Below the pieces are notes generated by a model. The model was not told where the DNA came from. It did not search any database and saw only the letters and a list, made by a program, of their open reading frames with translations. A stretch of 64,000 bases of DNA, taken from assembly GCA_950097015.1 (NCBI GenBank), contig CATNEN010000037.1:2943501-3007500 (forward strand). Reading direction: 5' to 3'. Every line of letters starts with the position of its first letter. Position 1 is the first letter of the stretch. The translations under genes and the position numbers were made by a program. The stretch comes from Macrostomum hystrix. Lineage: Eukaryota > Platyhelminthes > Macrostomidae. Below, piece after piece: positions 11,101 through 21,437 of this stretch.

Positions 11101-14100
11101 CTCAGCAAAACATTTGCTCATTGGCAATTTATCATGAGCACTAAAAGCTATTGGTAAAACAGAGGCTTTCTATTCGAATCTTTCTCTTTATTGGTTAGGT
11201 ACTAAACAATAATCGCAATTCAAATGTCTAAATTTAATTGGTTTATTTTCTGCTTTTAATTTGACTCATATGTTCTCAAATTCGTCTCATATTGGCACTT
11301 ATATCTCATAATCATATGGGTATATTAACAGTAGGACTACCAAGCCATTTTGCCGCCCGTTTTTATACCAAGGGGGGATTTCCCCTCTGAAAATGTTTTT
11401 GCCAGCGGCTGAATGCTTTGGGGGTGACTGATTGGTTGACAGACTAGTCGAGGGTGTCCTGTGGTTGAGCTGCGCCTAATAGTAAGGCTTGAACAGTGAA
11501 ATTGGAGAAATTCGCGTCAGGGTGTCCACAGTGGCCTAGTTCCACCTGTTGTAGCTCTTGAAGGTCTAGATAGATAAGAGAGATAGATCTAGATAAAGGT
11601 CGGTGACCGCCGAAGTCGGAGATGATGCAAGCACATTCGGGTGACATGCTGATAAAGTTTGAAGGTCTGGAAAGGCCGCACTAAGGCGCAGTGCAAATTC
11701 GTGTATGGGGGTGTATGAAATACACTAGCTCTTATGGGAAAAATCGGACCTTCGGCGAGAAATATTGAATATCTCGACGGTCTGAAGAGCTAGCGACTTG
11801 TTTCTTGTTTCAGAAGATGCGCAACAAAAAGTTGGCCCGTGTTCTTGAGTTTCGTGTGCTTGCATTGTTCCGTTCGGGTGCAGCAAAAAATGGTCAGGGA
11901 GGGGGAATTCCCCCTTGGTAGTTCTACTGTTAATGAGTACTGTAGAAACTTAAAGATAACGAAAAACTTTATTTGAGATACGAAATTTACCGACCCGATT
12001 TCATACCTGTTAAATATTTGTTACCCGAAAACAAAGATAAGAATATGGAGCACCACTAAATTATCATACTAATTAGTCATCATTCAGATGTATATTCTAC
12101 GGATTACGGATAGAAGAGGATTAGTTTGCATACATATACTCCAAGCTAAGTAAACAGTCAATTCACATCCTAGTCATCAGAAAGAAAGACAATACTAGTG
12201 TACGTTTCAAACCCGTATTTTTGTGGCAGACTTCTAAGAGCCGCACTTTTTTGTTTAGCTAGTATGTGGCATAGTTTATAAGGACCATAGGTGCGTCAAA
12301 ATTCTGCCTAGAGGTTTAGCATGGAGACCTGAAATTGGGTGACGCCCTCGAGAACAGACGCTAGTTAATTAGGTGTGTGTGTGTGTGTTGAAGTTGGACA
12401 GGGCGGAGTGTGCAGTTTAGCATATATTGGCAGCCGACACGCCCGGCCGTAGATTTCCAGTATCCAGTGAGAGAAATTTGAGAGTAGCCTTGAGATTAAC
12501 CATACAATTTGTACAAAGTATATTACACAGTCGCGGGAAAACTTGATTTATCTATAGTTTAACTAGGATAAATTAATGACCTATGAATTACTTATATAAT
12601 AAGAATAATAAAAATAATTATAATTCGACAGCACAGCCGCAGCAATTGCGTGGCGCATCTAAAGGCTGCGTACGACTGTTCAGTCCATGGACTGGGGGGA
12701 CGCCCCACCCACCCTCAATTACCACAGCTAAAGCTGGTATCCATTTAACAGCTGTGTGAACTGAAGCAATGCAGAGTTAAGTGTCTTGCCAAAGGACAAA
12801 CATTGTTCCAATGGAGTCGGGAATCAAACCCCCGACCTTCAAGTCATGAGTCAGACGCTCTAACCACAAGGCTTCAACTTAGATTATAGAACATCATAAT
12901 TAATCAGCTAAAAAGTTAAGTCACTAAAATCGAAAAAACCGCTGTCGCATCCTATTTTGTCTGCCTCTTCAGACAGTAAAAGCTTAAATTTTTGTTGACT
13001 AGCTTCTAGCTTCCTACTTAAAGTAGCACACAGTTGTACACAGTGACAACTAAAATTAACTTTTTTCTCGCTTTTACACTACGAGTTCCACTTTTACACT
13101 CACTCGTAAGTTCACTTATCACAGATTAGCCACCTGGCTGCTACAACAAGATATCTTGTTTACTGCCACCGTGTCATGTCATCCCTGGATGACCATGTCA
13201 TCTCTGGCTTTCCGCAGCCTGCCAATTTGCAGTCAAGTTCTGCTGCCTTTGTACGGTCTAAAAATGCAGAATTTCGAAGGAAAACAAAGTGGAACAAGGA
13301 CAGTTTTCTTGTTGGACAGCGCTGACTCGGCAGAATACAGACAGATTCTGCGTGTTTGCCGAGGCGGTGGCATGCAGGTTGTCCCGAAACTAACAAGCAT
13401 TTTAGCTTAGACTGCCAGTATAGATGGCATCGATCCCCTGGACCCCGCTTTGCACCCTTACTTGACCAACCGAAAAAGCATTCGTTGGTTACACAAACTG
13501 GGTTTTCACCTAACGATTTTGGCTGCTTGAATTCCCTGGATTGTGTAGATAAACAGTCTGGCGGCAGCAAGACGTTTCTGAAGTTTTTTAGTTTTTGAGG
13601 ACGCGGGGCTTAGCAACGTGGAGCTACTCCTGGCAGTGTTCACGCAGGTGCTGCTGCTGCAGACCGAGCTCATTTCGGTGCAGAAAATCAGGGAGCAGAT
13701 TTTCAGCAAGTTGAGGGCCCCGAATGTTCAGATCAATGCGGTGTCTGATGGAAGCCAACAACTTGAGGTTTATTGGTAACATTATTGCTGATGAAGGAAT
13801 TAAACCCGATCTAAGCATGGTGAAACCTGCGATGGATGTCGAGGTGCCGATGACCAAAAATGATCTGGACAGATTTCTAGGACTTGCTCAGCACTATGGA
13901 CGGTGGGTTTTTTAAGATTTCTGAGAAACGTTGGCCGCTTTAGGAGCTTTCCCGCGGTGACCGAGTCTTCGAGTGGAACGCTGCGGCTGAGATAGCATTT
14001 GCGGAGGCCTCACCTCGAACCCCAGCATTAAACCGTTCGATGCGCACCTGGTGCTATTGTTTGGCTGCTGAGCGAGCTGGGAAAATGTTACTAGGGAAGA

Positions 14101-17023
14101 AATTTATTCTGCAGACTGACCACGAGCCTTTCAAGTACATCATGAGTCCCAGCAAGAATCTTCCAAATGCAGTTTCTGCTAGGCTAACTCGCTGGGCTCT
14201 GCGGTTGTCGGCCTATGATTACGAGATCGAATATGTACCGGGAAAGAAAGTGCCGGATCCTAACGCATTATCAAGACGAAGCTTGTTACTGACGGAGGCT
14301 TATTTACCATACAGGAGCTGAGAGAGAGTACTACCCGATGCTCGCTGCTTCAAGGACTCCAGTAGAGAATCAGGACAGGCCGGTGGGGTCAGGTCTCTCA
14401 GGCGGAGCGGCCTTACAAAGCGTGTCGGGAAGCACTGTCAGTGGAGAACGAGCACGTCATTCATGGCATCAGGGTGATACCTACGACCATCCTGTGCTCG
14501 TGCAGGATTTTGGAGACCGCGCATTAAGAGGTGCACCCTCTTACTGATGCTGGTGTATCTAAAGAGTTCTGGTGACCTGGACTTGATCGCGATGTGCGTC
14601 AGTTCGTTGAACCATGTCAGCTGTGTGCAGAAAGACGGCCTGTAATTCAGCGGAAAATAGACATCTGCCCCACCGAGAGTGAGCCGTGGTCTCGAGTCCA
14701 CATAGACCCCCGTGGGGTGCCAGGAGTTTTAGAAAGTGTGCGTGGCTTAAGTTTACTAAAGAAATTCGCAATGGGAGCCTTTGATTTAAAGTCTCATCAC
14801 CTGGACCATAGACATTTACACTTATTATCTGGAGCTGAAGTTGCCAAATGGCATGAAATTAAGCCATTGGTCATGTAATGTTAAAACTTTATACTCTTTC
14901 CTACTACATGACTTAGCTATCACAAGTATGGCATAACTAACATCTCCTTGACTATGGGGTGTAATGGCATCTTAGGATAATGTGTAACCTGTGCTACATA
15001 GTCAGGAAGGTGGCAATTTGGTTGGAAAATTCTGGCTTGTGTAAACTGACCTCTGGCATACACAGTGCACATTGGCTCACATTTATAACACACCAGCAAA
15101 AACTGGCACACATCAGCACAATCAAAGCATAACATGGCACAACTAGCAAGGCTGAAGCCTAAGCTGACTATTGTGCATTAGTGCTACTTGTTTTTCTTTG
15201 CATTTTTTACTTTCAAATATATGGTTAGTTACAGTTTAGCTAGTCAACAGCATAATTGTAGCATCATTTGTCAAGACTTTTGTTTGTTTCCTTTATTGTT
15301 GTATGGCATCACAAAGTGATTTAGTGTAGGCACACAATGCACAATGTGGTCTTTAGCAACAGCACACAGTGCACAATTTGGTCTTTACTCTTTAGTGTTA
15401 GCACACAGAGCACATTTTTATTGATCAAGATTTTTCTAATGGGCTAATTTCCAAAGCAAGGCCACATTTATTTTGGTACAACAGTGGCAAGCAAGCTTGA
15501 AGACTTGTGCAATTTTTTATTTATGCCTTTAAGGGTCAACCTCTAAGGCAAAGTGAAGTGTAGACTGACTGACAATAAGAAAGCCAGGGCAAATGTATAT
15601 ACTACACATGTGTGAGCATGTGCCTACATACAATAACAATATCTATGTACATGTGTGCTCAGGAGTCAGCAAAATGGCGGAATTCTTTATTGTTGGCTAT
15701 TAGTATAGTGAAACCAAACGATATCCCATATCCCATTGAAATTACAGTTCCTGAACAGGTCATCATCTGATTTTTCATCATTAGGATGACAGTGCCCCAG
15801 GGTCTAGGAGGGTGGATGAACATAGTGACCAAGACTTGTAGACACTTCCACTATCTTTATGATTTATAGCAAGGTGCATATCCAACTGATGCCAGCAAGC
15901 CTATTGTTATTTAATTTCTGTCTTTATGCATTGCACAATTTTTAAACAAAACAAACAAAACTTAAAAAATTGAATTTTGAAATTTGAGTTTCAAATTTAA
16001 CACCTCAATTAATCAGCAACCAAGTAATTTTCTTTGTTGTTAACTTAAACATTTATATTTTTAGATATCCAGTCTATCTAAAAATGTACCAGCTAACTAT
16101 GTAGGACTATAATGACAACTTTTCTTTTTATGGTATGAATTCAAATTTGATGAGTTTAAACACTTGTGATTGCCTGGAACACTCACAGTTTGCACTCAGT
16201 TTTTTGTATAGGGCCTACTAGGCCTATACACATTGGGATATATAAATAAAGTCAACACTGTAGGCCTAGTTTCTATTGATAGGTGACAAAAAGACCTAAA
16301 TTTAACTTTAGGATTTGCCAATTGGCTAGATGACAAAGTGTCCAATCTGAAAGTACATGACTAAAGTGTTATGATGACAAAGTGTCCAGGAACCAAAATT
16401 ACTAACTGGCAATATTGTTAAAAACGTATATTTATGAATCTATAAATAGTAAAATTGAGTGTTAAAAATTCAATGTTGAAGCATTCTGTAGAGTGGTAGA
16501 GTTTTCTGGCACTGGCAAAAAAAGAATTATTAACTAAATTTAGCCTCTGACACACAACTTGTATGAAGGGCATTATGCCATGGGAACAAAAGTATCTGTG
16601 AAACTGTAAGTGTATAGGCCTAGTTTCATTTACATATATTTTATAGGTATAAACTTTTGTCTAAATAGGCCCTACATATTTTTGTACCAAAAAAGCAGCA
16701 CATACTCTGTTTTTAACTTAATCATAATGGCAAGACTTTACACTATCGTTATTATAAATTTTAAATTATAAATTAAATTAAGCTAGTTATAAGTCAGGAA
16801 CAAACATGTCATAAACAAATACATAGGCTTAGATTTATGCATTAAGCTATTCTGCATTTCTAATACTGTTAGGTCTATGCATACTCACGCCTGCGGTCGG
16901 ATGTTCCTGCTGGCCAACTGCACTCGCAACAATAGCGCTATTAGTATTGGTAAGCAAATCAACTTTCGTTTCATCTGGCTTTGATGGCTCAGATTTTACG
17001 TCAAGGAAACTAGTCAACGTCAT
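8155..17023 (-). CDS. Type II membrane protein with BRICHOS-like and antistasin-like modules
   Basis: Exons in order: 16889-17023, 10523-10981, 9492-9804, 8155-8408, all with GT..AG borders and matching phases (0, 0, 1), giving 386 residues with ATG start and TGA stop. A short cytoplasmic N-terminus with an Arg cluster (AARRRRLCR) is followed by one membrane span (IFAWLLAVFLLLDIGAVLYI), so type II topology. The luminal part has a BRICHOS-like block: ILHNPLRGFTLL..LCFVK, then SEHELMSYGSQAWFMC with the second Cys, recalling ITM2/chondromodulin-type proteins. After it comes a Cys-rich segment (CPLLKCSPCPGG..DSNGCRTCSC), the antistasin-like spacing used in protease inhibitors. The C-terminus is Arg/Gln-rich. 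Known BRICHOS domains act as chaperones for their own C-terminal segment; the role here is inferred. Intron 1 is 5.9 kb and full of mobile DNA. Confidence 0.7.
8416..9030. repeat. 24-bp minisatellite in intron 3 of the BRICHOS-like gene
   Basis: About 25 copies of GGATGAGGATCTGGGAGTGT plus AACT or TACT. The array begins within 10 bp of the last exon's acceptor. A unit length divisible by three keeps long spurious frames open on both strands. Confidence 0.95.
10070..10352. repeat. 23-bp minisatellite in intron 2 of the BRICHOS-like gene
   Basis: About 12 copies of a 23-bp unit built on GTAGACTGGGAGAGTGAAGA. A three-unit sub-period (variants with GTGAAG, GCGAAG, GTAAAG) repeats along the array, suggesting expansion by multi-unit steps. 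Confidence 0.9.
11325..11933. mobile_element. piggyBac-type MITE
   Basis: TTAA at both borders (11325-11328 and 11930-11933) flanks inverted ends CAGTAGGACTACCAAG and CTTGGTAGTTCTACTG, one mismatch. TTAA targets with no other duplication are the signature of piggyBac. The roughly 600-bp interior has no transposase frame, so the copy depends on a partner. It sits in intron 1 of the BRICHOS-like gene. Confidence 0.8.
12630..12885 (-). repeat. tRNA-derived SINE, family B
   Basis: Reading the minus strand, a tRNA-like head with internal promoter boxes (GTGGTTAGAGCGTCTGACTC, then GGGTTTGATTCC) is followed by a body with TTAACTCTGCATTGCTTCAG. Near-identical bodies occur at 27890-28142 and in pieces at 63140-63605. 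The A- and B-box layout is that of a tRNA-derived SINE, not a working tRNA gene, as no cloverleaf closes. Confidence 0.75.
13150..14740 (+). pseudogene. Decayed Ty3/Gypsy LTR-retrotransposon pol fragment
   Basis: Fragments of a pol polyprotein appear in order on the plus strand but in shifting frames. Around 13724-13915 is the end of reverse transcriptase (FLGLAQHYGRW preceded by the GIKPD motif). At 14040-14321 is RNase H (LQTDHEPFKYI, RLTRWALRLSAYDYEIEY, ending in a degenerate DALSRR box). At 14594-14700 is an integrase zinc-finger remnant (CQLCAERR followed by PWSRVHID). Frame breaks and missing segments show it is dead. No LTRs were found. It lies inside intron 1 of the BRICHOS-like gene, antisense to it. 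Confidence 0.8.
14880..16888. other. Remainder of intron 1 of the BRICHOS-like gene
   Basis: AT-rich intronic DNA. A partial SINE of family A on the plus strand occupies about 15530-15860 (AAGTGAAGTGTAGACTGACT through TGTGCTCAGGAGTCAGC). Several imperfect GCACACAGTGCACAATTTGG copies lie at 15325-15410. Nothing else recognisable. Confidence 0.6.
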
Positions 17024-17680
17024 ATTCGCTCCGATTTTGATATAGGATAGAAGTAAAAAAGGTTAAAAACACGTAGAGTCTAGCGAAGCGACAATTAGTT
17101 CAGTTAAATGACGGATTGGGTATTAAAATTAGATTGAAGAGTAATTGTATTTAATAATATTCAAGTTTACATTTACTTCTACTAAGATTAGTCGATTTAA
17201 AAGTCGAATAAATTTATAATTTTGTACTAAATATACTTTTGTAGAGTTAAGTATAACAATTTACTACAAAAATAGAACACTAGTTGATATAAGTATATTT
17301 GAAAACAAAAACTATTTGCTCTATTTTACTGAAGGATTTGTTAACATTACCTGCACTGTTTTTAGTTTTCTGTAAAAATTCTGTGTACAATAACGATACT
17401 TCAGCTTTGTCATACAAACTACAGAAAGTCTGCTGTAAAAAGGAAAATTTTCGAAGAATCGAGAATACTAAACAAAAAGAATATAGGAAAATATGTGGCC
17501 ACGAGCCGCTTGACTTTTTCTATCTGTATGTCGTGCACTGCACGAATGCATTTAATTTTACAAATTAACTATCCTTGGAGGAGGGAAACATCATTAAGAA
17601 ATTACAAATAACCATGTCGTCATAAAATTGACATAAGGTGATAATTGATAAAAATTGATTTACATAGCTTTACTGACTGC

Positions 17681-18470
17681 TTAATTAGATATCAATGACA
17701 ATTTAGTTGTCAGCAGACTGACGAAGTGACGACGAAACGCACGGATCTGATCTCCATGGATGGGTTTAGCTGCAGGACTGGCCGGGCTATCTTCTGCTAC
17801 AGTGTCGAGCTGTTTGTCCAGCGCGATCTCGTAGGCGCCGAATACCGAAGCCACTATTAGCGCAATGGTCAGAAAGATCAGCATTGAGTAGATCCAGATC
17901 GAGCTTTTCAGTACTAGAAGCATTGCGACGACGCCTCGCCAGACGATGTAGCGCCATTCAATCTGGTAGACGGGCGCCAGAGTCTCCTGAGGTTCTAGCA
18001 GTCTTAGACTGTACTCGAAGGGATTTCTTTGAGGCAACAGAAGGATAAGTATGATCGAGAAAACTGAGTTAGCCAGGACACCACAAAAGCTACCCCAGAA
18101 CAGAAATCGGTGGCGACGACAGCTCATGGACCAGAACCGGCTGATGCAGTCGCTGTACGGGCCCCACTGGCTTAGACTGGTCAAAGCGGCGTCAACCAAT
18201 CGAAAGAAGTCGACAAACTGACCAGCAGAGCTCAGGTAAATACAGATAGACTGGGAGAAACCACAGTACAGGTAGAATAGGATCAGAGTTGTTGACAGCA
18301 TTGCTGCAAGCCCGGGAGCAAGCCCGGGAGCAGGCCAAGCCAGGCAAAGTAGGTAAAGTAGGGATGGAGGATGCTGCAGGTGCTGTCAGCGTTGCCAACC
18401 AGAGAGTCACTGGGTCGAACTGAGGAGCTGGGTGGCTCATCTTCGTCCTTGGCTGTACGTCAACCTCAGG
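17681..18470 (-). pseudogene. Multi-span membrane protein (gustatory-receptor-like?), frame interrupted
   Basis: The main frame (17681 to about 18301) codes roughly 206 residues with hydrophobic spans near STTLILFYLYCGFSQSICIY, FWGSFCGVLANSVFSIILIL and two adjacent spans from VVAMLLVLKSSIWIY onward, ending with a basic helix (RAFRRHFVSLL) and stop. Upstream, a different frame of the same strand continues plausibly (LHPYFTYFAWLGLLPG) from about 18300 to 18460, so one base has shifted near a short 12-bp duplication at 18305-18330. The layout recalls the first half of insect-type gustatory receptors (7tm_7), but the last spans and the TYhhhhhQF motif are absent and there is no room for them before 17023. 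It is either a truncated receptor pseudogene or an unknown four-span protein. No intron seen. Confidence 0.4.
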
Positions 18471-18551
18471 AGATTTCGGTTCCGGGTGGATGCCATTTGC
18501 CACCAGGATTTTAGTCGCGAGACGAGGACTGGACATGTCTGTTTTTGAGGA

Positions 18552-18855
18552 GATGAGTGGCGGAGCGGTTAACGCATTTGCTTCTCGCACAAAGGTCCCC
18601 GAGTTCGATTCGGTGGCGAGGCCAGATTAATTGCGGGCTCAGGCTTAGGGGCTTGTCGTGCAATGTAAAGGCAAACCTCCAAGGCACAGTGAGGGTATAC
18701 GGGGCAGATTAATTATTATTGGTTTACGTACGATATCTGTGTGCGTGGACGTGTGCTAAGGAGTCAGTGGAATGGGTAGAACTGCCTCTCGCTGGCTGCG
18801 TGTCTACTGTCACAAAATGACTTGCTAGTGCCTAGAGCCCTCCTGCAAAATATAA
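18552..18855 (+). repeat. tRNA-derived SINE, family A (full length)
   Basis: Starts with a tRNA-like head (GAGTGGCGGAGCGGTTAACG A box, GAGTTCGATTC B box), followed by the family body: CAAGGCACAGTGAGGGTATA, a CTGTGTGCGTG segment and TGCTAAGGAGTCAGTGG, ending near CCTCCTGCAAAATATAAAAA. Other copies in the window share this order. Confidence 0.8.
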
Positions 18856-19145
18856 AAATATAATGTCGGCCTACTAAACTGGATGTTATTCACTAGTTAG
18901 CCGGACATGAGGCGTTTTGTGTAAAATGGTCCAAGTCTTTTGTGCTCATCTAATCGATGCAGCCTTAACTATAAAGCTTTTTAAGGTTCACCCAACTTGA
19001 CTTGCTAACATGAGAGCCATTCAATGCTAAATAACTCGATCGACATTCTCCTGATACCAAAGTACGCTCAATCTTGTTAGGATTGTTGTTCGAATGAAAA
19101 ATGCACTAAAATTTCATTGTTGAGCGCCAGACACGCAAGTTACAA

Positions 19146-19301
19146 ATGATCGTAACATTTGACAATGATGGGAGGGCCCGTATTTCTGAAGATCTGCTCC
19201 AGAAAATGCTCATGCTTTGTCGAAGCCTATATAATCAAGGAAATGGCTATAGCTTTCTGAACAATGCGACTTGGAGGGACAGTCCTCTTATGCAGTCGCA
19301 G
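19146..19301 (+). CDS. Possible first exon of an unrecognised plus-strand gene
   Basis: ATG plus 52 codons ending in phase 0 at CAG|GTAAAG. The peptide (MIVTFDNDGRARISEDLLQK...) has a normal soluble composition with an amphipathic helix. Candidate downstream exons are around 19450-19500 and 20120-20286, but no phase-consistent chain could be proved. No family recognised. Confidence 0.35.
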
Positions 19302-19527
19302 GTAAAGCCCTATACGAGCGTATTGTATTGTCACAATGCAGCTATCTCATTACCTTGCAGAGATTCTCAATCTCTTTGCAAGTTAGTTTTGCAGCCAAAA
19401 TATCACTAGAATGAAACACTTCCTGCTGTCTAACTTTATGTATTGCATCAGCAGATTTCGAATCGCAAGAATGAGAGCGGTGAAAGACCTGCCATGGCAT
19501 ATAAAGATCGATGCCATTCAACACACA

Positions 19528-19865
19528 AATGGTCCAACACATATGGTCCAACACATATGGTCCAACACATATGGTCCAACACATATGGTCCAACACATAT
19601 GGTCCAACACATATGGTCCAACACATATGGTCCAACACATATGGTCCAACACATATTTTCCAACATAATGGTCCAACACACAAATGGTCCAACACATATT
19701 TTCCAACATAATGGTCCAACATAATGGTCTAACACATATGGTCCAGCACATATATTCTCCATCACATTGGTCCAACACATATGGTCCAACACATAAGGTC
19801 CAACTCATATTTTTCGACACATATGGTCCAGCACATGTGGTCCAACACATATGGTCTAAAGTGCT
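19528..19865. repeat. 14-bp minisatellite rich in CATATG
   Basis: About ten perfect copies of TCCAACACATATGG run from 19530 to 19655, then about a dozen diverged copies to 19860. Each unit contains the palindrome CATATG, so the array is a ladder of short self-complementary sites. Homogeneous at one end and degenerate at the other, as expected for polar expansion. Confidence 0.9.
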
Positions 19866-20119
19866 AAATCTATGAGTCCTCAAGTTCGAGAGATGTTATA
19901 CTAGCTAGATACACATTAAGAAATCAATGCAGTACTTCTCAGGATCATATAGAACCTATGATAATGAGGCATGAATAGAGATATAGATAGAGATAAGAGA
20001 TTTCACCATTTAATTCCAAGTTTCAGCATGTTTATTATTGTACTCGTACGTTAACAACAGACAAACTGCCTGTGTAAAAATTTCGCAATCAAAAACATAT
20101 GCTTACCTCAGGAAGGTCG

Positions 20120-20286
20120 GAGCTGCTTGGAGTAAAATCTGTGCTGAAAAGCGGAGAAATCTTTCCTCAGATTTTATCCCAACCTCTGCAACCGCTATCG
20201 ATGGATGCAGGCAGATATTTACTTTTTGTCATAGCCGACCAATCAAAAAGCCAGAAGACCGTTTCAACAGCGAATCAGATTTCTTA
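20120..20286 (+). CDS. Possible terminal exon of an unrecognised gene
   Basis: After an AG acceptor in TTACCTCAG the frame reads SGRSELLGVKSVLKSGEIF and continues about 55 codons to a stop after TANQIS. Composition looks coding (Ser/Leu/Gln balance, no low complexity). It could belong with the exon at 19146-19301, but the phases do not join directly, so an exon between would be needed. Confidence 0.25.
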
Positions 20287-20734
20287 GATCTCGAAACGGT
20301 CAGATAATCCTCTGTGGAGCCTGTGCCATACGACTGGCACTGAACTGAGTCTGTTTAAACAAGTTGATGCTAAATATCAATTGTTTACTTAATGCACTGC
20401 TGAGTCGCTTTGTTTAGATTGAACAGTAAGTTGAACTGGGATCTTCAGCAGCACAGGCTGCTCAAATATTTGGCCGTACTTTTGATCCTCATCTATAATA
20501 TAGTTACTCAAAAAGAAGAAGACAATAATAGAGAACAACCCACTGGCTGTTTGCTTGATGCACGAGCTCCGATATAAAATGACACTTGTTTGAGGTCAAT
20601 TTTCTAAGACGATGTCAATTTAGATTACGAGTGAGAGTAAATGTACTCATATAGATGTTGTCTCTTGAAATATTCTTACGCCAGACTTTGCAAAACAATG
20701 TAATTATAATTATATTTGCAGCAGGACTGCGCAA

Positions 20735-20950
20735 ACTAGTACATCAATTCTACCCATTCCGCTGACTCATGAGCACACACGCACTGTAGATACTGTACCC
20801 ACTCACAATCACACAGGGCTGTAAATCTGCTGTGCCTTGGAGGTTGGCCGTCAAGGGCGTAAATCGAATGACAAGCCTCCAAGAGACATTGCGAGAACAT
20901 TCTCGTAATGTGACCTCGCTTCGGAATCGAGCTCAGGCGAACGCGTTAGA
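20735..20950 (-). repeat. tRNA-derived SINE, family A
   Basis: Reverse-complement copy: CGCTGACTCATGAGCACACA, then ACTGTAGATACTGTAC, then GCCTTGGAGGTTGGCCGTCA, then a diverged tRNA-like head at 20925-20945 (CGGAATCGAGCTCAGGCGAA). The tRNA part is weaker than in the copy at 26150. Confidence 0.7.
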
Positions 20951-21437
20951 TAGTTTTGCTACTCATACCCCAGCATTTTCAGACTTTGTAAGTAATCTTA
21001 AGTCTTGTTGTGCTTATTCAATAAAAATCTGAATCGTTATTTTCATCTACAGAATATAATTCAATATTCTTGTGGACAAGATTACGTACAGAAGTTTTTT
21101 TCAGTGAAGTTTGGGAAAATTTCAGCCTCGAGCGCGAATTATTTGGCCGTATTTAGCGGCAGCGACAACTCCATACTTTATGATAACAGTAACATATAGA
21201 TTTTACCTACAAGAAAGCAAATTCAAAAATTATTTTGCTCAAAGAATTGCGCAAAGACTGTCAGTCACTTGGCCCATATAAATACTTAGGCTTAGATCCT
21301 TGATGAAACAAAAAATCACAAAAAGAAACTATAAAATCACGAATTAGCTATTCATGAGCTATATTAGGAAATCTCTTTTTAATACGGTTGCTTCAACTGG
21401 TAGACAGCTCCGTAGCTCTCAAATCTCAGCTTCGACT

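Noticed and set aside
18192-18590. 132-codon frame starting at 18590
   Set aside because: Its beginning lies in the SINE head at 18552, and its end runs in the wrong frame through the membrane spans.
18552-18620. Possible tRNA gene
   Set aside because: A- and B-box motifs are present but there is no closed acceptor stem and the family body follows; it is a SINE head. The same applies to the heads at 26150, 28085 and 63535.
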